Of a DNA stretch of 64,000 nucleotides, positions 50,501-60,250 are shown piece after piece; position 1 is the first letter of the stretch; each line of letters starts with the position of its first letter. The position numbers and the translations under genes were made by a program. Below the pieces are notes generated by a model that was not told where the DNA came from, did not search any database, and worked only from the letters and a program-made list of their open reading frames with translations. The stretch is taken from NCBI RefSeq assembly GCF_028476545.1, contig NW_026732767.1, positions 62,001-126,000 on the forward strand. Reading direction: 5' to 3'. This DNA comes from Physella acuta. Lineage: Eukaryota; Mollusca; Gastropoda; Physidae.

Positions 50501-53500
50501 AATTCTAAGGCTCATAATATAAACGCTTGATAATAATGAATGATGAAGAAAATATTTGTTATTTGTTGAATGTGAAGTTCTCTTTATAAAAAAAAAGATT
50601 TTAAACATTTAAACATGGCATATTAATAAGGTTCAGCTATTAATTTTCTTTTTAGCAAGAGTTGCAGTTTCGATGACACAAAAAAAATGTGGAGCTATTC
50701 AATACTATTTAATAAACAACAGGTTAATGATACATTTTACAGTTTAAAAGGATGTCCATAAACTTCTTTTCCTAGTATTTATGTTAGTTACATACTGGTC
50801 AACAGCTATGGTTTAGAACTATTGTGAATTCTATTAAAATGTCTGCAACTTTTATACATGTTTCTATTAGGCAACCATATAATATCGCTTCCTTTAATTC
50901 TAATCTTAACTCTTTCTATTCATTACCAAAGGTCATAGGCACAGGTGAACTCTACTTTATCTTGAATTTTTTTACCCATATGCCCTGTGGAAGTCTCAGG
51001 TTCGGATCCTGGGCTTGAGTACGCAGTACGTCCCTGAGTCCACCCAGCTCTAATGGATACCTGACTCACATAAAGGAAGCAAAGGGGGTTGAGCATAGCG
51101 TTGTTCACACTATCCCCTTGTATGCCGAGGTCCATGAAATAGATTAACTTTACTTCATCTGCCCCATATGTCTTGGGCACGAACGGGTTAAGATGATGAC
51201 ATCCATTGGAGATTAAAGAATGTAAACAAAACAAAAAATGTAAACAAACCTGCATAGCAATGGTGACATCAAGTACCAGAATAAAGGATGCCCAGCTGAT
51301 ATCACAGAATGTAAACAAAAAACGTAAACAAACCTGCATAGCAATGGTGACATCAAGTACCAGAATAAAGGATGCCCAGCTGATATCACAGAATGTAAAC
51401 AAAAAACGTAAACAAACCTGCATAGCAATGGTGACATCAAGTACCAGAATGAAGGATGCCCAGCTGATATCACAGAATGTAAACAAAAAACGTAAACAAA
51501 CCTGCATAGCAATGGTGACATCAAGTACCAGAATGAAGGATGCCCAGCTGATATCACAGAATGTAAACAAAACAAAAAACGTAAACAAACCTGCATAGCA
51601 ATGGTGACATCAAGTACCAGAATGAAGGATGCCCAGCTGATATCACAGAATGTAAACAAAACAAAAAACGTAAACAAACCTGCATAGCAATGGTGACATC
51701 AAGTACCAGAATGAAGGATGCCCAGCTGATATCAAAGAATGTAAACCAAAAAATGTAAACAAACCTGCATAGCAATGGTGACATCAAGTACCAGAATGAA
51801 GGATGCCCAGCTGATATCACAGAATGTAAACAAAACAAAAAACGTAAACAAACCTGCATAGCAATGGTGACATCAAGTACCAGAATGAAGGATGCCCAGC
51901 TGATATCAAAGAATGTAAACAAAACAAAAAACGTAAACAAACCTGCATAGCAATGGTGACATCAAGTACCAGAATGAAGGATGCCCAGCTGATATCACAG
52001 AATGTAAACAAAACAAAAATGTAAACAAACCTGCATAGCAATGGTGACATCAAGTACCAGAATGAAGGATGCCCAGCTGATATCACAGAATGTAAACAAA
52101 AATGTAAACAAACCTGCATAACAATGGTGACATCAAGTACCAGAATGAAGGATGCCCAGCTGATATCACAGAATGTAAACAAAACAAAAAACGTAAACAA
52201 ACCTGCATAGCAATGGTGACATCAAGTACCAGAATGAAGGATGCCCAGCTGATATCACAGAATGTAAACAAAACAAAAATGTAAACAAACCTGCATAGCA
52301 ATGGTGACATCAAGTACCAGAATGAAGGATGCCCAGCTGATATCAAAGAATGTAAACAAAACAAAAATGTAAACAAACCTGCATAGCAATAGTGACATCA
52401 AGTACCAGAATGAAGGATGCCCAGCTGATATCACAGAATGTAAACAAAAAATGTAAACAAACCTGCATAGCAATGGTGACATCAAGTACCAGAATGAAGG
52501 ATGCCCAGCTGATATCACAGAATGTAAACAAAAAATGTAAACAAATCTGCATAGCAATGGTGACATCAAGTACCAGAATGAAGGATGCCAAGCTGATATC
52601 AAAGAATGTAAACAAAACAAAAAACGTAAACAAACCTGCATAGCAATGGTGACATCAAGTACCAGAATGAAGGATGCCAGGCTGATATCACAGAATGTAA
52701 ACAAAACAAAAAACGTAAACAAACCTGCATAGCAATGGTGACATCAAGTACCAGAATGAAGGATGCCAGGTAGGAGCGAGACATCTCATCGGTGTGCGGC
52801 AAATATCCGTTGATGCTGTCCCATAAAATATACTCAGTGTAGATGTTCAGGATGACCAGGGTTGAGCAGCTGGGGACGACGATCCAGAAGACGATGATGC
52901 GGTTGTAGCCTTTGTTCCACCACCTTCTCAGACATATTCCCCAGTGGGGGTACAGTTTCTCCTGTAACATTATATCTGTCACCTGGAATACAAAACAGTT
53001 TCTCCTGTAACATTATATCTGTCACCTGGAATACAAAATTACTCTTGTAACATTATATCTGTCACCTGGAATACAAAATTACTCTTGTAACATTATATCT
53101 GTCACCTGGAATACAAAACAGTTTCTCCTATAACATTATATCTGTCACCTTGAATACAAAATTACTCTTGTAACATTATATCTGTCACCTGGAATACAAA
53201 ATTACTCTTGTAACATTATATCTGTCACCTGGAATACAAAGCAGTTTCTCCTGTAACATTATATCTGTCACCTGGAATACAAAGCAGTTTCTCCTGTAAC
53301 ATTATATCTGTCACCTGGAATACAAAGCAGTTTCTCCTGTAACATTATATCTGTCGCCTGGAATACAAAACAGTTTCTCCTGTAACATTATATCTGTCAC
53401 CTGGAATACAAAATTACTCTTGTAACATTATATCTGTCACCTGGAATACAAAGCAGTTTCTCCTGTAACATTATATCTGTCACCTGGAATACAAAACAGT

Positions 53501-56356
53501 TTCTCCTGTAACATTATATCTGTCACCTGGAATACAAAGCAGTTTCTCCTGTAACATTATATCTGTCACCTGGAATACAAAACAGTTTCTCCTGTAACAT
53601 TATATCTGTCACCTGGAATACAAAACAGTTTCTCCTGTAACATTATATCTGTCACCTGGAATACAAAACAGTTTCTCCTGTAACATTATATCTGTCACCT
53701 GGAATACAAAATTACTCTTGTAACATTATATCTGTCACCTGGAATACAAAATTACTCTTGTAACATTATATCTGTCACCTGGAATACAAAGCAGTTTCTC
53801 CTGTAACATTATATCTGTCACCTGGAATACAAAACAGTTTCTCCTGTAACATTATATCTGTCACCTGGAATACAAAATTACTCTTGCAACATTATATCTG
53901 TCACCTGGAATACAAAACAGTTTCTCCTATAACATTATATCTGTCACCTGGAATACAAAACAGTTTCTCCTGTAACCTTATATCTGTCACCTGTAATACA
54001 AACCAGTTTCTCCTATATCATTATATCTGTAACCTGGAATACAAAACAGCAATAATTTTTAAATTTTTGTTTATGATTTGTTATACAGTAAAGCAGTACA
54101 ACTCCACTTCCCCAATTACTTCAGTTCCATGGCTCCCTTCTGCTAACATCACAACCATTTCCCCCCCCCCCCCACCTCACACCCCCCAAGTGCACTAACT
54201 ATCAAAGCAGTAAAACAATCCCCACATCGTGATCTACCCCCCCCCCCCATTTGCCAGTGCATCCCCTGCCTCTACCCGCCTCGCCAATACCCTTACCCTC
54301 CACACTTTACTCATCATCCAGGCAATACACGTCCCCCCCCCCCCCTACACCAAGTGTTGGTGGCCTACCCGCTCAATCCTTACCAATAACCCTACCCCCT
54401 TACACTCACCATTCAGGCCGTAGCTTATCCCACAGCCTTACCAATACCCTTATACTCACCATCCAGGCCATAAAACAATCCCCACACCAAATGCTGGTAG
54501 CCTCCCGCCCCTCCACCATTACCCCCCCCCCTCCTTATACTCACCATCCAGACCTGCAAAACAATCCCCACACCAAATGCCGGTACCCCCCCTCCACCAT
54601 TACCCCCCCCCCCTTAATTTTAAGCACCATCCAGACCTGTAAAACAATCCCCACACCAAATGCTGGTACCCCCCCCCCCTCCACCATTACCCCCCCCCCC
54701 CCCCACCCATTATACTCACCATCCAGGCCGTAAAACAATCCCCACACCACGTGCCTGTAGCCCCCCCCCACAATCCCCCCCCCCCACATTATACTCACCA
54801 TCCAGGCCGTAAAACAATCCCCACACCACGTGCCTGTAGCCCCCCCCCCCTCCACCATTACCCCCCCCCCACCCACCCATTATACTCACCATCCAGGCCG
54901 TAAAACAATCCCCACACCACGTGCCTGTAGCCCCCCCCCCCTCCACAATTCCCCCCCACCCACCCATTATACTCACCATCCAGGCCGTAAAACAATCCCC
55001 ACACCACGTGCCTGTAGCCCCCCCCCCTCCACAATTCCCCCCCCACCCACCCATTATACTCACCATCCAGGCCGTAAAACAATCCCCACACCACGTGCCT
55101 GTAGCCCCCCCCCCTCCACAATTCCCCCCCCCCCACCCACCCATTATACTCACCATCCAGGCCGTAAAACAATCCCCGCACCACGTGCCTGTAGCCCCCC
55201 CCCCCCCACCATTACCCCCCAAATTATACTCACCATCCAAGCCGTAAAACAATCCCCACACCACGTGCCTGTAGCCCCCCCCCCCTCCACAATTCCCCCC
55301 CACCCACCCATTATACTCACCATCCAGGCCGTAAAACAATCCCCACACCACGTGCCTGTAGCCCCCCCCCCCCCTCCACAATTCCCCCCCCCCCCACCCA
55401 CCCATTATACTCACCATCCAGGCCGTAAAACAATCCCCACACCACGTGCCTGTAGCCCCCCCCCCCCCCTCCACAATTCCCCCCCCCCCACCCACCCATT
55501 ATACTCACCATCCAGGCCGTAAAACAATCCCCACACCACGTGCCTGTAGCCCCCCCCCCCCTCCACAATTTTATCCCCACCCACCCATTATACTCACCAT
55601 CCAGGCCGTAAAACAATCCCCGCACCACGTGCCTGTAGCCCCCCCCCCCCACCATTACCCCCCAAATTATACTCACCATCCAAGCCGTAAAACAATCCCC
55701 ACACCACGTGCCTGTAGCCCCCCCCCCCCTCCACAATTCCCCCCCCCCCCACCCTCCCCTTATACTCACCATCCAGGCCGTAAAACAATCCCCACACCAC
55801 GTGCCTGTAGCCCTCCCCCCCCTCCACAATTCCCCCCCCCCCACCCTCCCCTTATACTCACCATCCAGGCCGTAAAACAATCCCCACATCAAATGCCGGT
55901 ACCCCCCCCCTCCACCATTACCCCCCAAATTATACTCACCATCCAAGCCGTAAAACAATCCCCACACCACGTGCCTGTAGCCCCCCCCCCTCCACAATTC
56001 CCCCCCCCCCACCCTCCCCTTATACTCACCATCCAGGCCGTAAAACAATCCCCACACCACGTGCCTGTAGCCCCCCCCCCTCCACAATTCCCCCCCCCCC
56101 CACCCTCCCCTTATACTCACCATCCAGGCCGTAAAACAATCCCCGCACCACGTGCCTGTAGCGGCCACCTTGCTGAAGATCCGGTTGCTGATGCCCATCC
56201 TGGACGTGATGTGGTAGTCATCGTTGACCTGACCGCCCAGCTTGAGCATGGCGTTGTAGGGGTAGGAGAGGAGGAAGACGGTCAGGATGGTGGTGAACAG
56301 CATCGTCATCCAGGATCCGCGGCCGTCGTGGAACATCTTCAGACGTAAGACAGTAT
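47541..56356 (-). CDS. TMEM117: TMEM117 orthologue, 5'-partial (last four exons)
   Basis: Multi-pass membrane protein; vertebrate TMEM117 sits at the plasma membrane and has been linked to ER-stress-induced death (from memory). Exons in transcript order: 56121-56356, 52725-52982, 49616-49742, 47541-48784, with AG/GT borders and one continuous frame. The first aligns with human RLKMF...GSWMTM...TGTW.GD..TAWM; the second begins VTDIMLQEKLYPHWG and ends SFILVLDVTIAMQ; the third begins DWDFPHFVGSIDIKMPG; the fourth begins GKWFNYG...DMNMWKNQ.FY. Hydrophobic segments: one in the first exon, two in the second, two in the last (around ILSIVILLDMNMW and FIPCLSIFFIFAVMIFIYG). After the final membrane segment comes a long hydrophilic tail with an 84-bp coding repeat. 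About 90 N-terminal residues were not found up to base 64000. The introns are packed with copies of the exons' own splice junctions. Confidence 0.93.
47596..48115 (-). repeat. 84-bp coding minisatellite in the TMEM117 C-terminal tail
   Basis: About six copies of an 84-base, 28-residue unit (core SEDRSQAST then DVQSKNQAKAE) lie in frame in the last exon. The repeated part is hydrophilic and has no counterpart in vertebrate TMEM117. The long frames on the other strand here are shadows of the repeat. Confidence 0.92.
49028..49552. mobile_element. hAT-like non-autonomous element, family C, in TMEM117 intron
   Basis: 525 bp, begins CAGTGACGTCACAAGG and ends CTTGTGACGCCACTG, flanked by a perfect 8-base duplication ATTATAGG (49020-49027 and 49553-49560). 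Inverted ends extend to TGGGTG/CACCCA. No transposase frame; AT-rich interior. Confidence 0.85.
49830..50925. other. TMEM117 intron; CpG-bearing patch of unknown nature
   Basis: 49840-50060 has many more CpG than its surroundings (for example GACCTGTTAGGGTCGTCCGTGCGG and TCGGTAAAACC) and may be a repeat not otherwise present in the window. The rest to 50925 is AT-rich with nothing seen. Confidence 0.3.
50928..51180 (+). mobile_element. SINE family 1, sense, with a preceding tail fragment
   Basis: A short tail piece (GGTGAACTCTACTTTATCTTG) precedes a copy starting at the B box (AGGTTCGGATCC) and continuing through CACCCAGCTCTAATGGATACC and ending at CTTTACTTCATCTGCCCC. Both face the plus strand, as from two successive insertions. 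In the TMEM117 intron, antisense to the gene. Confidence 0.75.
51206..52768 (-). repeat. Junction array: TMEM117 donor of exon 52725-52982, 18 copies
   Basis: Read on the minus strand each unit holds the last 40-odd exon bases (TTCATTCTGGTACTTGATG...ATGCAG), the donor GTTTGTTTAC and about 35 intron bases. I count 18 copies, the one at 52725-52768 being the true exon end. Units are 84 bases, or about 89 when TTTTG is duplicated. 84-base units keep frame and stay open, so long frames run through the array. Copies differ by a few bases (for example AGAATAAAGG versus AGAATGAAGG), so they are not assembly clones of one unit. Confidence 0.96.
52960..54050 (-). repeat. Junction array: TMEM117 acceptor of exon 52725-52982, about 26 copies
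   Basis: Units of 43 or 40 bases each contain, on the minus strand, an acceptor (TTGTATTCCAG) followed by the exon start GTGACAGATATAATGTTACA. Two versions alternate: GGAGAAACTG (43) and AGAGTAATT (40). The true exon is the last copy, at 52960-52982. Copies beyond 53940 are more decayed. Both unit lengths are 1 modulo 3, so using a decoy would shift frame. Confidence 0.96.
54185..56166 (-). repeat. Junction array: TMEM117 donor of exon 56121-56356, about 21 copies
   Basis: Each unit of about 80-95 bases holds the last 41 exon bases (CTACAGGCACGTGGTG...GCCTGGATG), a consensus donor GTGAGTATAATG and a G-rich intron part of two poly-G runs around AATTGTGGAG. The true exon end is 56121. The donor is intact in nearly all copies from 54455 up; copies at 54185-54420 are decayed. 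Length differences lie mainly in the poly-G runs. The several 100-350-codon frames here are by-products. Confidence 0.96.
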
Positions 56357-56620
56357 CTAGTGGGGGATAGTGGGGGGGGGGGGGGGGGGTCATGAAACAT
56401 CAGAAGGTATCTAGTGTCGGATAGTGGGGGGGGGGGGGGAGTCATGAAACATCTTCAGACGTAAGACAGTATCTAGTGGCGGATAGTGTGGGGGGGGGGG
56501 AGTCATGAAACATCTTCAGACGTAAGACGGTATCTAGTGGGGGGGGGGGGGGGGGGAGTCATGAAGCATCTTCAGAAGTAAGACAGTATCTAGTGGCGGA
56601 TAGTGGGGGGGGGGGGAGTG
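56320..56620 (-). repeat. Junction array: TMEM117 acceptor of exon 56121-56356, 5 copies
   Basis: On the minus strand each unit of about 55-60 bases holds a C-rich tract, an acceptor (CCACTAG) and the exon start ATACTGTCTTACGTCTGAAG with ATGTTTCATGAC. Copies begin near 56388, 56442, 56501 and 56557 besides the true exon at 56356. The poly-C between units serves as the polypyrimidine tract. Confidence 0.92.
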
Positions 56621-56684
56621 GGGATGAATAACATCCTTAGACATTTCATACAATCAATAGTTTACTAAGGTGAGGAAAAGAAAT

Positions 56685-56838
56685 AGCCCAAGGGAGGGGG
56701 GGGGGGTGGCACTTAAAATTTTCAGGGGGAGAGGCGGACTACATTATATGGGGGGGGGGGGCACAGGTAAATATTTATTTTTTATATAAATTCTATTTCG
56801 TCAGGGGGGGGGGGGGAGGGCGCCTGTAAGAAACTCTG
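56685..56838. mobile_element. hAT-like MITE, family A, decayed copy
   Basis: Poly-G runs separated by CACTTAAAATTTTC and an AT-rich core with TATAAATTCTATTTCGTC, ending TGTAAGAAACTCTGG. It matches the reverse complement of 63337-63562. The left end is not clear. Confidence 0.65.
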
Positions 56839-57482
56839 GAATAGCCTACGCTTGCAAGTTTCGTAAATAAATTGCTACAGTTTTTTTATTGTTATTATTA
56901 AGGTGAGGTTGCTGGGGACGCCGTGGTGCCGTAGACATTTCCTAAATAATTTAATACATTTTTTTTTACTATGGTTAGGACGGCGTGGTCGGGTGGTGTG
57001 TACGATTTTTAAGAAAGGGAGGGGGGGGGGGGTTAGGAGCGGTTTAATTATAAGCTATATTTTTAATATAATTTTTTTTCTACTTAGATGAAGACCAGCA
57101 CCCAAGTGTTAGCCATAAAGGTTGGTTAGGGTGGGGTAGGGGGGGGGGGGGAATAAATCACTATTATAAAAATGTGTATCCAAGTTAATCTTTTTTTTAA
57201 TGAATGGTTGAATGAAACAATTGATTAACATACACAGCTGAAAATTGGAAAAAAAAAATTAATCAGAAAATACAATTTTATTGACAGTAGTATCACAGTT
57301 TCATCAAAACTCTCATGCTGATTCCTATAACAAAGCATAATGGGAACTGGGGGAAATAGATTGTAGATCTATACAGCGTACTTCATCAGATAGCCCTCTT
57401 TTTGTGAGTAAAACTCATCCCCGGTTGGGTTTATATGTTTATCTCCCCTTATGTTTATATTTGTCTATCTTCCCGTTTTTTT
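56839..57482. other. Upstream flank or intron of TMEM117, poly-G rich, no gene seen
   Basis: AT-rich with poly-G runs near 57020 and 57138. No TMEM117 exon could be recognised on the minus strand. Confidence 0.4.
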
Positions 57483-57860
57483 AGCGCAATTTCCATACTG
57501 GACAATTGCGATTATTAACTCGTCAAGGATGGATGGATGTGTGTCCGCAGCTTTAAGTCGTATCTCCTCCTGAACGAAGCAATATCGATGACTAGTTCCA
57601 AAAGCAAATATGTTAAGCAAGTTCCGAGGATGAATGTGGGACAAAAAATTTCCCGGAATTCCTTCCTGGATTTCCCGGAAAAGCCAAAAAACCTAAAAAA
57701 AAAATGCAGTTTTTGGCCCATATCTCGGCAACCAGACCACTTAGCGACTTGAAACATTTACCAATCGATTCCTGCCATAATTTAGAACAATATTGCCGAA
57801 GAAAGTTTTCAAAAATATCCTTTCGTTCGGTCACAAAAAATTAATTAAGGAAATTGCGCT
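57483..57860. mobile_element. Candidate inverted-repeat element (12-bp ends)
   Basis: Begins AGCGCAATTTCC and ends GGAAATTGCGCT, a perfect 12-base inverted pair. Inside is TTCCCGGAATTCC and CCATATCTCGGCAACCAG. No coding frame recognised and no clear target duplication. Confidence 0.45.
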
Positions 57861-58059
57861 TAAATTGTCACTAGACTTTTTATTAACTTGTTTAAATTAC
57901 CTCCCATTAAGCTTTTATTTACCTTCGTGTGTTTGCTGTTTATATTGCTTATATTTATCTCCCCTACTTTTTGTTAGTTTATCTCCCTTTATGTTTACCT
58001 CCCACCCTATATTTTTTCACACATTCTCCCTCTCTTCAAACTTGTTGATACAAAATTAT

Positions 58060-58290
58060 AATGGTACACTGGCTGCCGTATACGGAACATTAAACATCCG
58101 GTCACGAAAGTTTAATCTAGCGGCCGACATCAGGAATGGTGAGGGGAGGGGACACGTGACCAAAGCCTAGATGGATGAGGTGATTTCCGAGTGGTGGTCA
58201 AAATTAGCATACGACACTCCAGGGGTCAAGGTGAACGAGGGAGCAATTTACAACAGATCAACGATTCATTACACCGTTTCCAAAGTACCA
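58060..58290 (+). other. Unidentified coding-like fragment
   Basis: A frame with normal amino-acid composition (YGTLNIRSRKFNLAADIR), one stop at 58168, then further coding-like sequence (MDEVISEWWSKLAYDTPG) up to the minisatellite. I recognise neither part. It may be a relic of a mobile element or an unknown exon; chance is possible. Confidence 0.2.
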
Positions 58291-58300
58291 GTCCTGTTTT

Positions 58301-58801
58301 TCATTGGATTGTTTGTATTTAAAGTTTGTCATTGGATTGTTTGTGTTGAAAGTTTGTCATTGGATTGTTTGTGTTTGAAGTTTGTCATTGGATTGTTTGT
58401 ATTTAAAGTTTGTCATTGGAATGTTTGTGTATAAAGTTTGTCATTGGATTGTTTGTATTTAAAGTTTGTCATTGGATTGTTTGAATTTAAAGTTTGTAAT
58501 TGGATTGTTTGTATTTAAAGTTTGTCATTGGATTGTTTGTGTTTAACGTTTGTCATTTGATTATTTGTATTTAAAAGTTTGTCATTGGATTGTTTGTATT
58601 TAAAGTTTTTCATTGGATTGTTTGTGTTTGAAGTTTGTCATTGGATTGTTTGTGTTTAACGTTTGTCATTTGATTATTTGTATTTAAAGTTTGTCATTGG
58701 ATTGTTTGTATTTAAAGTTTGTCATTGGATTGTTTGTGTTTAACGTTTGTCATTTGATTATTTGTATTTAAAGTTTGTCATTGGATTGTTTGTATTTAAA
58801 G
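58301..58801. repeat. 28-bp minisatellite, about 18 copies
   Basis: Tandem units of the form TTTGTCATTGGATTGTTTGT with TTTAAAG; variants TGTTTAACG and ATTTGATTATT recur in a higher-order pattern. It touches no exon I can recognise. Confidence 0.92.
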
Positions 58802-60250
58802 GTCTGAATATGTAACGCGTTTGCTTTAAGAAAATCACTGCAGCTTTCTTTGAAAAAGACTTTAGCTTTCAAAAAGATTCACAATTATTCACACATTTTT
58901 TTTTTTACTTTTCTATGGTAGGCCAAAGCACTGGGTGAAATTGAATTGTTGTGTTACCATGGTGATAGATATGGCCGTTCCACCCTATTTTTTAACAGAA
59001 AATGTGTACATTAAATCTAACTAAGATGCCTACCCACTCTCTTCCTGGGTTTTAGATAAAGATGATGAAAAAAAAAAAAGAAATGAATGTCAAATGACAT
59101 TTTACGTCCCATCCTATTTTTTTAAACGTAGAGAGAATGTATATTAAAACAAATCTAACTATGCAGTCTTACTCCCCCCCCCCCACACACACACCACAGG
59201 TTCAGATAGAGATGATGAAGAAAAAAAAAGAATCGGAGACATTTCAAAGACAAGAACAAAGCTGATCAGGGTGAAGGTTTTATTTATAGCTGATTACTGA
59301 TTACCACTGAAGAAATTGTCAGAGTACACTATGTGACACTCTATCTGTGTGTGTGTGTGTGTGTGAGACTGTGTGAGAGGGAGAGACTGTATCTGGGGAC
59401 GTGGTGTTGTGTGTCTATTTATCTGATGTGTGTCCTGCACGAGAGTGTGTGATGTGTCCAAGTGTATGTTTGCGTGTGTGTGTGTGTGCGTGCATGTTGT
59501 GATGGCGTGTGTGGTTTTGTGTAAGATTTCGGCAGAGTGTATGTTTGAGGAAGAAGAGAGGATACGAGTATATAGCATTTTCACCCTTTTAAAAAAAGAA
59601 AAAAAAATCAATAATTACCGTCTTCATTTCGACATTAAAATTTGTATTTAGGCAATTTTAAATTTTAAAAAAAAAATTATTTTTAGAATACATGTAAATA
59701 TAAACAGATTATTGCTCAGACTCCTATAAAAAAGGAAACAATTAAAAATAAAAACAAAAAGTAGTGTACACTAAAACTAAATTGCAGGCTTTTATTAAGG
59801 GAGAGAACTCCTGTTATTACCAGCAATAAAGGGAGCCAACTATACAAAAAAAAAAATGGCGGTCGGGAAAGAATTGCCTGTCACTAGACCGGATGAGGCC
59901 GTACCACGTAGTCACGTGATCGATGATCTCCGGATGTTGGTTACCAATAAAAAAAAATCAACGCAATCAAGGCTAGACCCAAACAGTAGTAGGATAAGCG
60001 GGTCGCGTACGTACGGGTGATTGGGGGGGGGGGGGGGAGAAGAAGAGGGAGTGAGACTATTGATACAATTTGTCCCACTAGAAATAGGCTTGTTTATTTT
60101 ATATCATTTGTGGTGAAATGTCAAATGTACCATTTGGCCCTCTATAAGTTAAAAATATTATTTTGCATATCTGCTTATGAGCAGGAAGGTTAGCGCTATT
60201 TAGATCAATGTTGATTCCAATGAGAAAAACTGTTAACAGCAAAACAAGTG
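58802..60250. other. No gene recognised; microsatellites and a CpG patch
   Basis: Holds a (GT)n run at 59347-59364, more GT-rich sequence at 59470-59490, a CpG-rich patch at 59850-60010 with ATGGCGGTCGG and CACGTGATC, and a poly-G run near 60023. The CpG patch could be a promoter or first exon, but nothing in it can be assigned. Confidence 0.35.

Noticed and set aside
50923-52722. Open frames of 100-220 codons with repeated SFILVLDVTIAMQ-type sequence
   Set aside because: By-products of the donor array; only 52725-52982 is supported as an exon, though read-through isoforms are noted as a possibility.
52960-54050. Possible CRISPR array (regular 40-43-base repeats)
   Set aside because: Units are directly tandem with no unique spacers, and each is a copy of an exon edge in an animal gene.
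54251-56445. Long open frames (up to 358 codons) rich in proline or glycine on both strands
   Set aside because: They follow the 80-95-base repeat with poly-C/poly-G; only the exon at 56121-56356 is conserved with TMEM117.
59294-59611. 105-codon minus-strand frame rich in Thr-His
   Set aside because: Produced by the (GT)n microsatellite.
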